64,000 bases of DNA from Aquila chrysaetos chrysaetos (taxonomy: Eukaryota; Chordata; Aves; Accipitriformes; Accipitridae), in NCBI RefSeq assembly GCF_900496995.4, contig NW_024470401.1:1-64000 (forward strand), in the 5' to 3' direction. Of the stretch, positions 10,672 through 21,492 are shown piece by piece. Numbering within the stretch: the stretch's first letter is position 1; each line of letters opens with the position of its first letter. The translations under genes were made by a program, and so were the position numbers. The notes under the pieces were generated by a model, which saw only the letters and a list, made by a program, of their open reading frames with translations, was not told the origin of the DNA and did no database searches.

Positions 10672-11575
10672 CATAGAGCCACCAGCTGCATCTTCCCTCT
10701 GACACCACTCCCAGACCCACCTCCTTACGGCGCTCCACTACCTTCCCCCATTGCTCTGTGGCACGCATCTTGTCCCTCCGCATCTGAAAAAAAACCTCCA
10801 CCATATCGAACAAGTCACCTGGATGCAGAGCAAGAGACTAACAACTCCAGAGGTCTCGATTCCATCTACGAAGACCATCTACAGTCCACCTACAGACTAC
10901 CAATTAAAAAAAAAAAAAAAAAACACACCAACAAAAAACCACCACCAAAAAAAAAAAAAAACCCCCCAAAAAAACAGGGCCAAACTTTAAATTCATTACG
11001 TGCAAGACTTAACACCTTAGAGAGTCAAATCCACTTCACTGGCCCTCAACGGCCCCTGCCACATGGCTCCAATCGTCTTCGTAAAACACTATTGGCACAG
11101 CTGTCCACACAGCCCGCCGATGGCTACTCAAGCCGAGATGACTGTACAACCCGCGCCTAAACGGTCTAGGCACATCAACATTTCACCCATAGACTCTTAT
11201 TGCTGTTCCACCTACCCCTGACTCTACATCCTCGCGCAGAGCAGCTCCAAGCCAAACACACCCGATCACAGAATATTGCCACGTGGAACGCTACCAACAA
11301 GGTGATTCAAAGGGAGAGAAAACTCTCGGCAAGAAGAATGAGCCCCGGACGGGAGGCGCCGTCGGGCAAGATGACCTACAGGGCCACAACCGTGAGGCCA
11401 GGAGGCTCTACAGCAGACCCCAAGAACGGGAGTCAAACGGAACAGCTCGTTACAAGACGGCACCGTCAAAACCGAGACGATGGATGCACCAGAAGCCTGG
11501 TGTCGAGACCTAAGGACGTCAGGATGCGGAGAAGAAGTCCCAGGCCGAGAAAACAGACAGCTAGAGAATGGAGCT
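10672..11575. repeat. ~2.07-kb duplicated unit, copy 1, left part
   Basis: This aligns with 19329-20180 over its length, including CATAGAGCCACC, the GATGCAGAGCAAGAG block and a poly-A/poly-C-rich patch near 10905-10975 that matches 19560-19585. Identity is roughly 85-90% by eye. Provirus B interrupts the unit at 11576. No conserved protein is visible. Repeat boundaries are where similarity to copy 2 starts. Confidence 0.85.
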
Positions 11576-12022
11576 TGAGGAGATTGAAGTAGACGGACGC
11601 CTGTAATCTTGAGAGCGGACAACAGACGACACTTTATTGCTAAAACACACACATACTTATAGTCGCATATTCCGCAAAGTCACTGTACATGCGCACAAGC
11701 ATAAAATGATTGGTTATATCAACACTATACACGCATATAAACATAAGATATAATTGATTATACTAACTCTGTACACGCACATAAACATAGGACATAATTG
11801 GTTATACCAATTAAAACACGTGAAACTTGTCTCAGTCTAATTGGTCAAGATAAACTGCCGAATTGAGGTTCTTTGTGCCAAGTTCCCTTTATCGTGGAAT
11901 GTGCACCTGTGTTCTTCTAATTGGCATCTTTCTTTTTTAGTCTTCTTGTTTATTCTGTTCAAGGTCTTCTAAAGGCCTCTGGAATGCTCTTGCGGCCGAT
12001 GTTAGCTAAATATGTGTCCACA
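11576..12022 (-). repeat. Provirus B 3' LTR
   Basis: Minus-strand ends are TGTGGACACATA and CAATCTCCTCA. U3 contains several ATTGG/CCAAT elements and a twofold internal repeat with the block ACACGCACATAAACATAGGA (compare about 11735 and 11771). AATAAA and a TATAAG element occur near the 11630-11670 side. U3 is shared with the internal block of provirus A. Confidence 0.95.
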
Positions 12023-12036
12023 ATTCCCCCTTTTTT
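12023..12036 (-). promoter_or_regulatory. Provirus B polypurine tract
   Basis: AAAAAAGGGGGAAT on the minus strand abuts the 3' LTR. Confidence 0.85.
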
Positions 12037-12174
12037 GTTTTTTGTTAATCAACACAGCCTTACTTGATCCATCAATTAATTCCTAAACACATTGCAACAC
12101 ACAAGGCACACAAATTAAAATACAAAAAACCCACTACGAAATAAATCAAAACTATCTTAACCTATGATTTAAGA

Positions 12175-12660
12175 CTACACCAATCTGTCTTGTTCCGCGA
12201 ACTCAGCCCAGCAGTCGGTAGGTGCCAGCTTTATGTGGGCGTCCCCACAGACCTTGCCGTACACCAGCCTGATGCTCTTCGGAAAATCCCAGTATTTGTC
12301 AGAGGAACGGATTTCAGCACACGTGGCCAGCGGGTGCCAAAATTCGCCTCGGTTGAACATGGGGAGCCTATGACGCATGCGCTCGCTGGCCAGGCGTGCC
12401 GCACGAGTCATAGGCATCCTGTCTAATTGGTTCATGGGCTTTGCGATGCGGTTATAATAATTAAACACAGTAAAAGCAACGTTATACCTAATAAAATACA
12501 CAAGAATAAAAGACACACAAAAAGAGGTTTGATTAATAGCTTTAGCCACTATCACCCAAACATTCTTACTGTCCCACGGCGTTAAACGATGTGGATCAAA
12601 CACCGGTGTCACTGTCATGCTGCTTACTACAGTCAGTGTGTTCCATATCAATCTCAGCAT
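12175..12660 (-). pseudogene. env: Provirus B env with large internal deletion (161-codon ORF)
   Basis: An ATG at 12658-12660 opens 161 codons and overlaps the end of pol by 65 bp, the usual env position. The first ~50 residues look like the leader and start of a class II surface subunit (KNVWVIVAKAINQTSFCVS). They run straight into a hydrophobic transmembrane-like stretch (FILVYFIRYNVAFTV) and then a ~100-residue basic/polar tail. Nearly all of the surface and fusion domains are therefore missing. The tail is unusually long for this group and its DNA is closely matched in provirus A. The frame is open, so a small membrane protein could be made, but that is inference. Confidence 0.75.
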
Positions 12661-15226
12661 AAGGTTTCATCCATTTAGTTGGAATCCACTTTGGCCCATT
12701 TTCTGTAATGACACAAGCATAACCTCGACCCCACGTTATTACTTTAAAAGGTCCTTCCCATTGCTGGCGCTCAATATTTTTAACCCAGACTTTCCACCCA
12801 TTATCAATATTTTGAATCCCACTATTCATTGTTTGAAAATGCCGAACTACAGGGGGAACAACTGATTCTCCACGCAAGGTCAAAAAATTCATCACATATA
12901 CTGCTTTCATGAGTCTATTTGAAGGAGGTTCCCCTAATTCCCCTGTTTTTTGTTTTTCCAAAAAATCTTTTAATACTTTATGAGTACGTTCAATTATAGC
13001 TTGACCTGTGGGAGAATGAGGAATACCGGTAATATGAGTAACTCCCCATTGCTGAAAAAATTCCTGAGTCCGTTGTGCTATAAAACATGGTCCGTTATCT
13101 GTTTTTATCTGGGCCGGGACACCCATTACTGCAAATGCTTGTCGTAAGTGTGTTTGTAAATGTCGACTTGTTTCACCCGCAAGTGCTGTGGCCCATATCA
13201 TCAAGGAATATGTATCAACAGAGACATGAACAAAACGCAATTTTCCAAAAGCTGGTACATGAGTCACATCAGTCTGCCATAATTGCAAGGATTGCAGACC
13301 CCTAGGATTTACAGCGCCATCTCCGTGTCCAGATAATTTCTGGCACTCAGCACAGGACTGAATGATGGCTTTGGCATCTGCTATAGAAATTTGAAACTGT
13401 TTGGCTAATACTTTTGCTGGTTGGTGGAAAAAACTATGAGCTCCATGTGCCTATAAAAGTTTATTGGGGGGTGGCCCAGTCCATACAGGATTAGCTAGTA
13501 AATCAGCTCGTTTATTCCCTTCTGTGATCCATCCAGGCAAACTGGTGTGACTTCGCACATGCATTATATAATAACACTTTGTCCGTTGGTTTAACAAAAA
13601 TAGCAACATCTTAAATTTTTCAAACAATGTAATGTTATCAATTTCTTTCAAATAAGCCCGTCTCAAGCGTTTTACTACACCTACCACGTATAAAGAATCA
13701 GCAATAACATTGACCTCAACATCCTGCCACTTTTTAAATACTTCTACTACAGCTTGAAGTTCCACCACTTGGGGGGAGCCTTCACATGTGACAATGTGAT
13801 TTTTCCATACCTGACCTTCTTTCCAAACTACTACTGCCTTTCCTGTTTTTCCACTGCCATCCGTAAATACTGTAGGACCATCAGTAGGTAACTCTGCACA
13901 CAATTCTTTTTCTTCTAGTTGTATATTTTGTAGCAAGGTAAACATTTTATGTGCAGAAAGATGAATATCTATCTTTCCTTTGAAATCTGCAAAAGCAATT
14001 TGTAAAGTTAGACTATTCTGTAGACACCATTGTAAATATCCTTGAGTCAAAGGAACAACAATCATGTGTGGTTCTTGTCCACAAATCTCAATAATCCGAT
14101 GTCTCCCCTTTATAATTAATTCTGAAATCATTTCAATTCGAGAAAATATGGGTTTTCGGGCCTGATGAGCTAAAAAGATCCATTCTATTATTAACAAGTC
14201 TTTGTGACTCCCCTCCCATTGATATATGATCCCAAGGGGTTGTTTTTCTCGGTTTAAAATGCTAAGATTAATGTCAAGATTTTCTTTAATCCTAAAAGCC
14301 TGACTCTGGGATATTATATCTGCTATCTGTTGTAATGCTTGTTTACCTTGAGGGGTCAATTGTCAAGGTGCCGTTAAGGTAGTGTCGCTCCGTAACATTT
14401 CAAATAAAGGGGTCAAAAGCTCATTATCTATTCCCAACAGCGTTCGAACCCAATTGATTGTCCCCAGTAATTTTTGCACATCATTCAATGTTTCAATCTT
14501 GTCTGTAATTTCCAGTTTTTGTGGAACTATTGTTTTTTCTAAAATCTTCCAGCCTAAATATTTCCATGGTTGCATTTTTTGTACCTTTTCTGGTGCTATT
14601 TTTAAACCAAAATCAGACAATTGTGTAGTCAATTCTTTGAGCTTTTCAGATAACTCTCTTTTCTCTGCAATCAAGATATCATCCATATAGTGATAAATAA
14701 TCAAGTCTGGATTTTGTTGTCTAAACCCTTTTAGAGCTTGGGATACATAGGATTGGCATATGGTTGGAGAATATTTCATTCCTTGTGGCAGAACTACCCA
14801 ATGATAACGTTCCATGGGTTCCTGTTTGTTTATGGTGGGGATAGAAAAGGCAAATTTTTCTGCATCTTTTGGGTCTAGATATATTGTAAAAAAACAGTCC
14901 TTTAAATCAATAATCAAAATGTTCCATCCTTGTGGAATCATAGTAGGCGTGGGTAACCCTAATGGAAGGGCTCCCATATTTTCCATTACTTCATTTATTT
15001 TTCTTAAATCATGCAACAGTCTCCATTTCCCAGATTTTTTTGGAATGACAAAAACTGGTGTATTCCAAGGGCTCGTGGTATTCACCAAGTGCCCCTGTTC
15101 CAATTGCTCCTGTACTAACTGTTTCAGGATGGCGACCTTAGATTCAGTCAGCGGCCACTGATCTACCCAAATCGGTTCCTCTGTTTTCCATTTTAGTTTT
15201 AGGCACGGTTGCCCGTCAATGGCCAC
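12596..15226 (-). pseudogene. pol: Provirus B pol, single frame with two stop codons
   Basis: Reverse transcriptase, RNase H and integrase are in one frame. RT has [25 protein letters not shown] and an intact YMDD catalytic box. RNase H has FTDGSGKTGKA, the VELQAVVEVF glutamate and IADSLYVV. Integrase has a His/Cys N-terminal motif followed by QTDVTHV, KTDNGP and IIERTHK (D, D, E). The stops are a TGA at 14363-14365, at the RT/connection border, and a TAG at 13451-13453, just before the integrase His/Cys domain. Otherwise all catalytic residues are present, so this is a recently silenced gene. Confidence 0.93.
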
Positions 15227-15990
15227 GCCACAAAATTGTCTCCTGTACTAAGCACACATCCCATTTGACTTAATGCATCCCTACCTATCAGGTTCATAGG
15301 GATATTGGTTACATAAGGTTTGATATAAGAAACTGAATTTTGACAAATCAATTGAATCATATATTTGCTTTGTCGAGTTTTTGATAATCCTCCCACACCG
15401 AACAGTTTCGAATCCATCTCAGAAAGCTCCCAAGTAACAGGCCAGTCCTCCCACGACAGAACTGTTACATCTGCTCCAGTATCCACTAATGCTTGTAATT
15501 TTATTTTTTCTGGCCTGTTTTTTGCCTTTTGTAACTCTACTGATATACTAGGTTTTGTTTTATTGATCTCCATTGACCACATAATTTGAGCTTCTAATCC
15601 CGTAGATCCCAACCCTGCATTGCCACGCTGCTTATTAACCTTACATGGTACATTTGATTTAAAAGGGACTAGCTGTGCAATTCTACTTCCTTCCTGTATC
15701 GATACTGGTGGAGACGGCGTCCAAATCATAGCATAAATGCGACCTGTGTAGTCCGCATCAATCACCCCGGGAAGCACAAAAATTCCTTGTAATGATATAC
15801 TAGACCGTCCCAACAACAGGGCACTAAGCCCATTACCTAATGGTCCTTGTGCGTTTACTGGCACACGGTGTACCTGAGAGTTCCATAGGGAGATGGTTTC
15901 TATTGTTGAGACATCCACTCCGGCACTTCCAGCTGTTCGGGCTGGCAATTCTGCCAGACATCCTTCTTGGCGCCGTTCCGGGATCCTTTC
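15199..15990 (-). pseudogene. pro: Provirus B dUTPase-protease (pro)
   Basis: The N-terminal half is a trimeric dUTPase. Visible are AGSAGVDV, GVIDADYTGRI, GSRIAQLVPF and RGNAGLGSTG, which correspond to motifs 1, 3, 4 and 5. The C-terminal half is the aspartic protease, with active site ALVDTGADVTVLSW, flap FGVGGL and NLIGRDAL. dUTPase fused upstream of protease is the betaretrovirus hallmark and is absent from classical alpharetroviruses. The frame is open throughout and lies -1 from the nucleocapsid frame and +1 from pol. The upstream limit is uncertain because entry is by frameshift. Confidence 0.92.
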
Positions 15991-17532
15991 GGAGCTGTTG
16001 GGGTCATCGCACCGCTCCTCGCACTGTTCCTGTAGTTTCCCGGCGATTGAGTACCTCGGGGTGGCAGAGCTACACCTTCACTTGTAAAACGAGATCTACA
16101 TTGGTTAGCATAATGTCTCCCTTTATGACAACGAGGGCATATATTAGGCTCAACTTCCAGTTTGTTTCACCCCTCTTTACACTGAAATTGCAAATGTCCC
16201 GGTTGTCCACATTTATAGCATTTCTTAACATTTTTTGTATCCATTCGCATGGCTACAGCAAAAGCATTGGCCATTAATGTAGTTTTATGCTCCAAAGACC
16301 CAACTTTGTTACAGGCCTCTATCATATCTACTAGCGTCACTCTTCCTGGCATTGATTGTAGTATTTTTTTTACAGTCTGGATTTGCATTTTCCACGGCCA
16401 ATTTTATTATCAATGCTTCTTTGGCATCAACATTATCTATTTGCTTTTCAATAGCATCTCGCAGACGATCAATAAAGGACATATAAGGCTCTGTATTACC
16501 CTGCCTTATACTTGTAAATGATTGTTGTCGCTTTCCAGCTTCAGGCAAGGTTACCATTGCCTTCAGAGCTAAGGAAGCTGATTCTTGTAATACTTCCACC
16601 GGTAGCCTTGCTTGCCTATTGACATCTGCAAAGTCACCAGTCCCCATCATTTGTGCAGAAGTGATCATATATCGTGGATCTCCTTCTGGGCGGTCCAAAT
16701 TTTTTAGTGCTGCTAAATCACATAATTCTGCCCATTTCACCTTCCATAATAGACGCTGAGTCGGGGTTAAAATCATAGTAGCCAACTGTGTACAGTCAAA
16801 GCCCGTTAAAATTTGACCAGAAAATATATTCTCCAATAATGCCTGACTAAATGGAGCAGACAGTCCATTAGCCATTACTGTTTTCTGTACTTCTTCTATT
16901 AAATCCCAATTGAAAGGTTGCCACACGTTTGGGGCATTCTGCCTGACTGTAACTGGAAAAGCCACAGGATTTAGACCTTCAGTTAACATTTTATCATTTA
17001 TGTCCTTCCATCACTTTTTTATAGCTTCTCCTGGGGATGTATCTGCCTCATAGGGAGGTGCAGAGGGGATAGGTCTCTGCTCGAGAGACAGGTTACTTAA
17101 AAGTTGATTGTTGCCTTCATTAATGACATCTCCCTCGGTGTTTAATTGCTCATCACTGTCCGAATTATTTACCACCTCGCCACACACACTTTTCTCTTTT
17201 TCCGGGGTATTTTCAATTGAAATTTTTACAGCAGCAGCCACCTCCTTTTCTGCCTTAAGGGCTTTCAACGTTTCCAGCACCAGTCTCCACGTAGCGGAGA
17301 TTTTCTGAGCCTTCACGTCCCCACACGATACAAAGTCCCAAATTACTTTTCCCATTTCTTCCCAATTTTTAATTTCAAAGACTCCTATATTCGAAGTGGG
17401 GGCACCATGGTCCTTAAGCCATTTCAGCATCATACGTAAAGTATTTGAATCATATTTAACTCCTCTCATGGAGACGATATGCGAAAGCATTTGTACAATT
17501 GCCCCTTCTTCCACAGACATCTGGGCACCCAT
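15991..17532 (-). pseudogene. gag: Provirus B gag, two stops and one frameshift
   Basis: The start MGAQMS has a Gly-2/Ser-6 pattern suited to myristoylation. The matrix region ends with a late-domain-like PSAPPYE just before an in-frame TGA (17011-17013). Capsid continues in the same frame, with the major homology region RQGNTEPYMSFIDRL. An A-run near 16366-16375 shifts the frame just after capsid. Nucleocapsid has an intact CYKCGQPGHLQFQC knuckle, then a TGA (16167-16169), then a second intact knuckle CPRCHKGRHYANQC. The A-run shift could be an assembly error. The two stops are more likely real. Confidence 0.9.
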
Positions 17533-17687
17533 TTTAATCTTTCTAGCCGCTCACCTTACTTCCAAACGAGCAGGTAATTGATCTCCCGGGAGAAAGTTGT
17601 CCGCTCAGTCCAGCTGGCTAGACGACCGTTCGGCTAGAGTCTCCTCCAGACGCACTTCCAGCAATTCCAGCGTTTTCTCGGCCCGCT

Positions 17688-17705
17688 ATCACGTCAGGGT
17701 CACCA
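17688..17705 (-). promoter_or_regulatory. Provirus B primer-binding site (tRNA-Trp)
   Basis: The minus strand reads TGGTGACCCTGACGTGAT, two bases inside the 5' LTR. It has one difference from the tRNA-Trp site of provirus A. Confidence 0.93.
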
Positions 17706-17707
17706 TT

Positions 17708-18156
17708 TGAGGAGATTGAAGTAGACGGACGCCTGTAATCTTGAGAGCGGACAACAGACGACACTTTATTGCTAAAACACACACATACTTATAGTCACAT
17801 ATTCTGCAAAGTCACTGTACACGCGCACAAGCATAAAATATGATTGGTTATATCAACACTGTACACGCACATAAACATAAGATATAATTGATTATACTAA
17901 CTCTGTACACGCACATAAACATAGGACATAATTGGTTATACCAATTAAAACACGCGAAACTTGTCTCAGTCTAATTGGTCAAGATAAAATGCCGAATTGA
18001 GGTTCTTTGTGCCAAGTTCCCTTTATCGTGGAATGTGCACCTGTGTTCTTCTAATTGGCATCTTTCTTTTTTAGTCTTCTTGTTTATTCTGTTCAAGGTC
18101 TTCTAAAGGCCTCTGGAATGCTCTCGCGGCCAATGTTAGCTAAATATGTGTCCACA
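17708..18156 (-). repeat. Provirus B 5' LTR
   Basis: It has the same ends and elements as the 3' LTR, with a 2-bp insertion (AT near 17840) and about nine substitutions. Confidence 0.95.
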
Positions 18157-19328
18157 GGAGCTGCCGACGCAGCCCAGAAGAACGCCACAAAAGTGGACTG
18201 ACCGGAACCTGCCGAGACCGATCCACGCTTTAGAGCTCCGAACACAAGAAAAGAAGCACCTGATTGGCACCGGGACAACGAGTACGGGCATTCAAGACCC
18301 TAGGGACGGCGCCCGAAGCGCATGCCATGCTCCTCCGGTGCAAAGCGCGATGAGGACATCGAGGCCCGAGGAAGGTCTAAGCACAGAAGTCAGACTACAC
18401 AAACTACAAACCACCACAGACACAGGCTGGAACTGCCCAGCCCAGCACACACAGGTCTTGTGCTGAAAAGCAACCCGCTCCCTTCGTCTGCCCAAACAGG
18501 ACTACCCCTGGACAGCCCTCTCTCCTGCAATAACTGTAGAACCCCTCCCTGCAATTCCCAGCTGTGTCCCTCCCTCCCAGCCTCTCCCCAACCTGGGTTC
18601 CTCAACTTAGCTTTCAGAGGGCCGAGGGTCTGAATCCATCATCCAGAAAAACCACACCGGCTCACTTAGATGTTCCTGCAGTCGCCAGGCTCCTCTTCAT
18701 CATCTGCAATGAAGACAAAAAAAAAAAAAAGCAACAAAATCAGAAGGGGCAGTAAGTAATCCATCAGCCAACACCAACTACTTTCCCAACCCCCCACTTA
18801 ATCACACACACCACAGTGTTACGCTTACCCGCTCATTCCAGAGTCAGACCCTGCAGCCATCATCTCTCATGGTACCTAAGACAGCAAGACACACAAAATT
18901 AGCATAGCAGTCGTGAGAAGTCACCGGCCCCACGCTCCTCCTCCCTAAGCCACAGCTCACCCGAAATGCTCATCCCATTCCAAAGGTGGCCCGCACAGCG
19001 CCTACAAAACAAGAAGGTAAACGCTTAACTGAGCAACCACATAATACTTTGATATCAAACACCAACCTGGCCCACAATCACCTCACCTTCTCAGACTGCT
19101 CATCAGCCTGCGACTTCACCCCTCCGACGCTGCGTGCTCCACCTGCCAAAAACAAACAACAAGGGATGCTTCCAACTTCGCCAACAATACGACACCTCCA
19201 AAGGAACAGTTCCTTTAACCCAGTAGTCACAGCTCACCTTGCCCATGTTGCCTCCAGTACCAATGGCCCGCTTCGCTCCTTGCTTCGTACCTTCAAAATA
19301 AAAGAAAAAAAGAACCCTATCAGCTAGT
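18157..19328. repeat. ~2.07-kb duplicated unit, copy 1, right part
   Basis: This continues copy 1 beyond provirus B and aligns with about 20180-21138. Shared blocks are GACGCAGCCCAGAAGAACGCC versus the AAAGCAGCCTGGAGGAGCGCC region, GGCTGGAACTGCCC, CTCTCTCCTGCAATAACT and TTTCAGAGGGCCGAGGGTCT. The last ~200 bp (19128-19328) have no counterpart in copy 2, because copy 2 ends where a CR1 begins. No gene is recognised. Confidence 0.82.
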
Positions 19329-21138
19329 CATAGAGCCACCGGCCACATCTTCCCTCCGACTCCACTCACGGACCCACCTTCTTACGCTGCTCCCCTCCCC
19401 TCCTCCGTCGCTCTGTGGCACGCAACTTGTCCCTCTGCATCTGAAAAAAACCATATTGAACGAGTCACCAAGATGCAGAGCAAGAGCTTAACAACTCCAG
19501 AGATCTTGATTCCATCTAGGAATACCATCTGGAGTCCAACTACAGCCTGCCATCTTAGAGGAAAAAAAGAAAAAAAAAAAAAAAGAGGGGCCAAACTTTA
19601 AGCCCATCACAGGCAAGACTTAACACCTTAGAGACTCAAATCTGCTTCATTACCCCTCAACAGCCCATGCCACATGGCTCCAATCGTCTTCGTAAAACAC
19701 TATCAGCACAGCTGTCCAGAAAGCCCGCCGACGGCTACTAGAGCCAAGATTACTGTACAACCCTCGCCTAAACAATCAGGTCAAATCAACATGTCACCCA
19801 CAGACTCTTATTGCTGTTCCACCTACCCCTGACTCTACATCCCCAGGCAGAGCAGCTCCAAGCCAAACACACCCATGCACAAACACACACAACACAGAAC
19901 ACTACCAACAAGGTGATTCAAAGAGAAAGAAAACTCTCAGCAATAAGAATGACTCCCGGATGGGAGTTGCCATCCGGCAAGATGACCTACAGCATCCAAA
20001 ACCACATAGCGAGGAGGCTCTATGACAGCCCCAAAGAAGAAGAGGTAAAAGTAACGGCCCATTACAAGATGGTACTGTCAAAACCAAGATGATGGATGTG
20101 TAAGAAGCCTGTCATCAAGACCTAGGAACATCAAGATGCAGGGAAGAACTCCCAGTCCAAGATAACACAGTGCTAGAGAGCAGAGCTGCCAAAGCAGCCT
20201 GGAGGAGCGCCGCAAAAGAGAACCAGTGGCAACCTTCCGGCACCAATCCACGCTTCAGAGCTCCGAACGCAAGAAAAGCACCCCCCAATTGGCACAGTGC
20301 CAATGAGGAAGGGCATTCAAGACCCTAGGGACGGTGTCCAAAGCGCATGCCGTGCTCCCTGGGCGCAAAGACTGATGATGGCATTGAGAGCCAAGGAAGG
20401 TGGAAGGCACAGAAGACAGACTACGCAAACTGCGCACCACCAAGGACACAGGCTGGAACTGCCCTGCCCCCGCTGGTCTCGTGCTGAAAAGCAACCTGCT
20501 CCCTTCCCTTGCCTAAAGGGCACTGCTCCTGGACAGCCCTCTCTCCTGCAATAACTTTAAAACCCCTCCCTGCAATTCCCAACTTCGTCCCTTTCTCCGA
20601 GCCTCTCCTCAGCCCTGGTCCCTCAGCTTAGCTTTCAGAGGGCCGAGGGTCTGAATCCATCATCCAGAAAAATCACACGGGCTAACTGGGATATTCCTGC
20701 AGTTGCCAGGCTCCTCTTCGTCATCTGCAGGAAAAAGAAACAAAACAAAAAAAACCAAGCCCAAACCAAACCAAACCAGAAAAGGGAGTAAGCATCCCGT
20801 CAGCCAACGCCAACTACTTCCCCAAGTCCCCCGCTCCTCACAAGCGCCACCGCATTACGCTTACACACTCATTGCAGAGTCGGACGCTGCGGCCGTCGTC
20901 AATCGTGGTACCGAAGATAGAGAGACACAAACATGAAGAGTCACCAGCCCCACGCTCCTCCTCGCTAATCCACAGCTCACCTCAAACACTCATCCCGCTC
21001 CAAAGGTGGCCCACACAGCGCCTACAAAACAAAAGGGAAAAGCTTAACCGAGCGGCCACGTAATACTTTGCTATTCAACACTGACCCGGTCGACGACCTC
21101 CTCACCTTCTCAGACCGCTCACCGGCATGCAGCTTTGC
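19329..21138. repeat. ~2.07-kb duplicated unit, copy 2
   Basis: This is a tandem copy of 10672-19328 minus provirus B. At about 20172-20188 it reads GCTAGAGAGCAGAGCTGCC, where copy 1 reads GCTAGAGAATGGAGCT followed by the provirus, so it preserves the pre-integration arrangement. It is truncated at the CR1 at 21139. Open frames are short and not shared between copies, which argues against coding. Confidence 0.85.
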
Positions 21139-21492
21139 AGGAGACCTTATAGCAGACTTCACAGTACGTAAAGGGTGCCTATAAGAAACCTGCAGAGGGA
21201 CTTTTTACAAGGGTGTACAACAATAGGACAAGGTGGTAATGGCTTTAGTCCTAAAGAGGGTACATTTAGTTTAGGTGTTAGGAAGAAGTTTCTCACTATG
21301 GGTGGCAAGGCACTGGAACGGGTTGCCCAGAGAACCTGCGGATCCTCCCTCCCTGGAAGCATTCAAGACCAGGTCAGATGGAGCTTTGAGCAACCTGGTT
21401 TCACAGAAGGCGTCCCTACCCATTGCTGGGGGGGTTGGAACTAGGTGATCTTTATGGTCCCTTCCAACCCAAACCATTGTATGATTCTATGA
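21139..21492 (+). mobile_element. CR1 LINE 3' fragment
   Basis: The sequence GTTAGGAAGAAGTTTCTCAC, the block GGCACTGGAACGGGTTGCCC and the end CCAAACCATTGTATGATTCTATGA are diagnostic of avian CR1 3' ends. It is a few hundred bases long, severely 5'-truncated and non-coding. Confidence 0.95.

Larger units (their letters stand above)
11576..18156 (-). mobile_element. Provirus B: beta-like endogenous retrovirus with dUTPase
   Basis: This is a complete provirus on the minus strand with LTRs at 11576-12022 and 17708-18156. The 6-bp target duplication GGAGCT occurs at 11570-11575 and 18157-18162. The order is 5' LTR, tRNA-Trp primer site, gag, dUTPase-protease, pol, short env and 3' LTR. gag, pro and pol lie in successive -1 frames (by position modulo 3), the betaretroviral arrangement. 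LTRs differ by about 9-10 substitutions and a 2-bp indel (about 2%). Defects are few: two stops and one frameshift in gag, two stops in pol and a large env deletion. It sits inside copy 1 of the ~2.07-kb duplication, and copy 2 shows the uninterrupted site. Confidence 0.96.

Noticed and set aside
14382-15161. Plus-strand ORFs inside provirus B pol
   Set aside because: They are antisense shadows of the conserved RT frame, without start context or domains.
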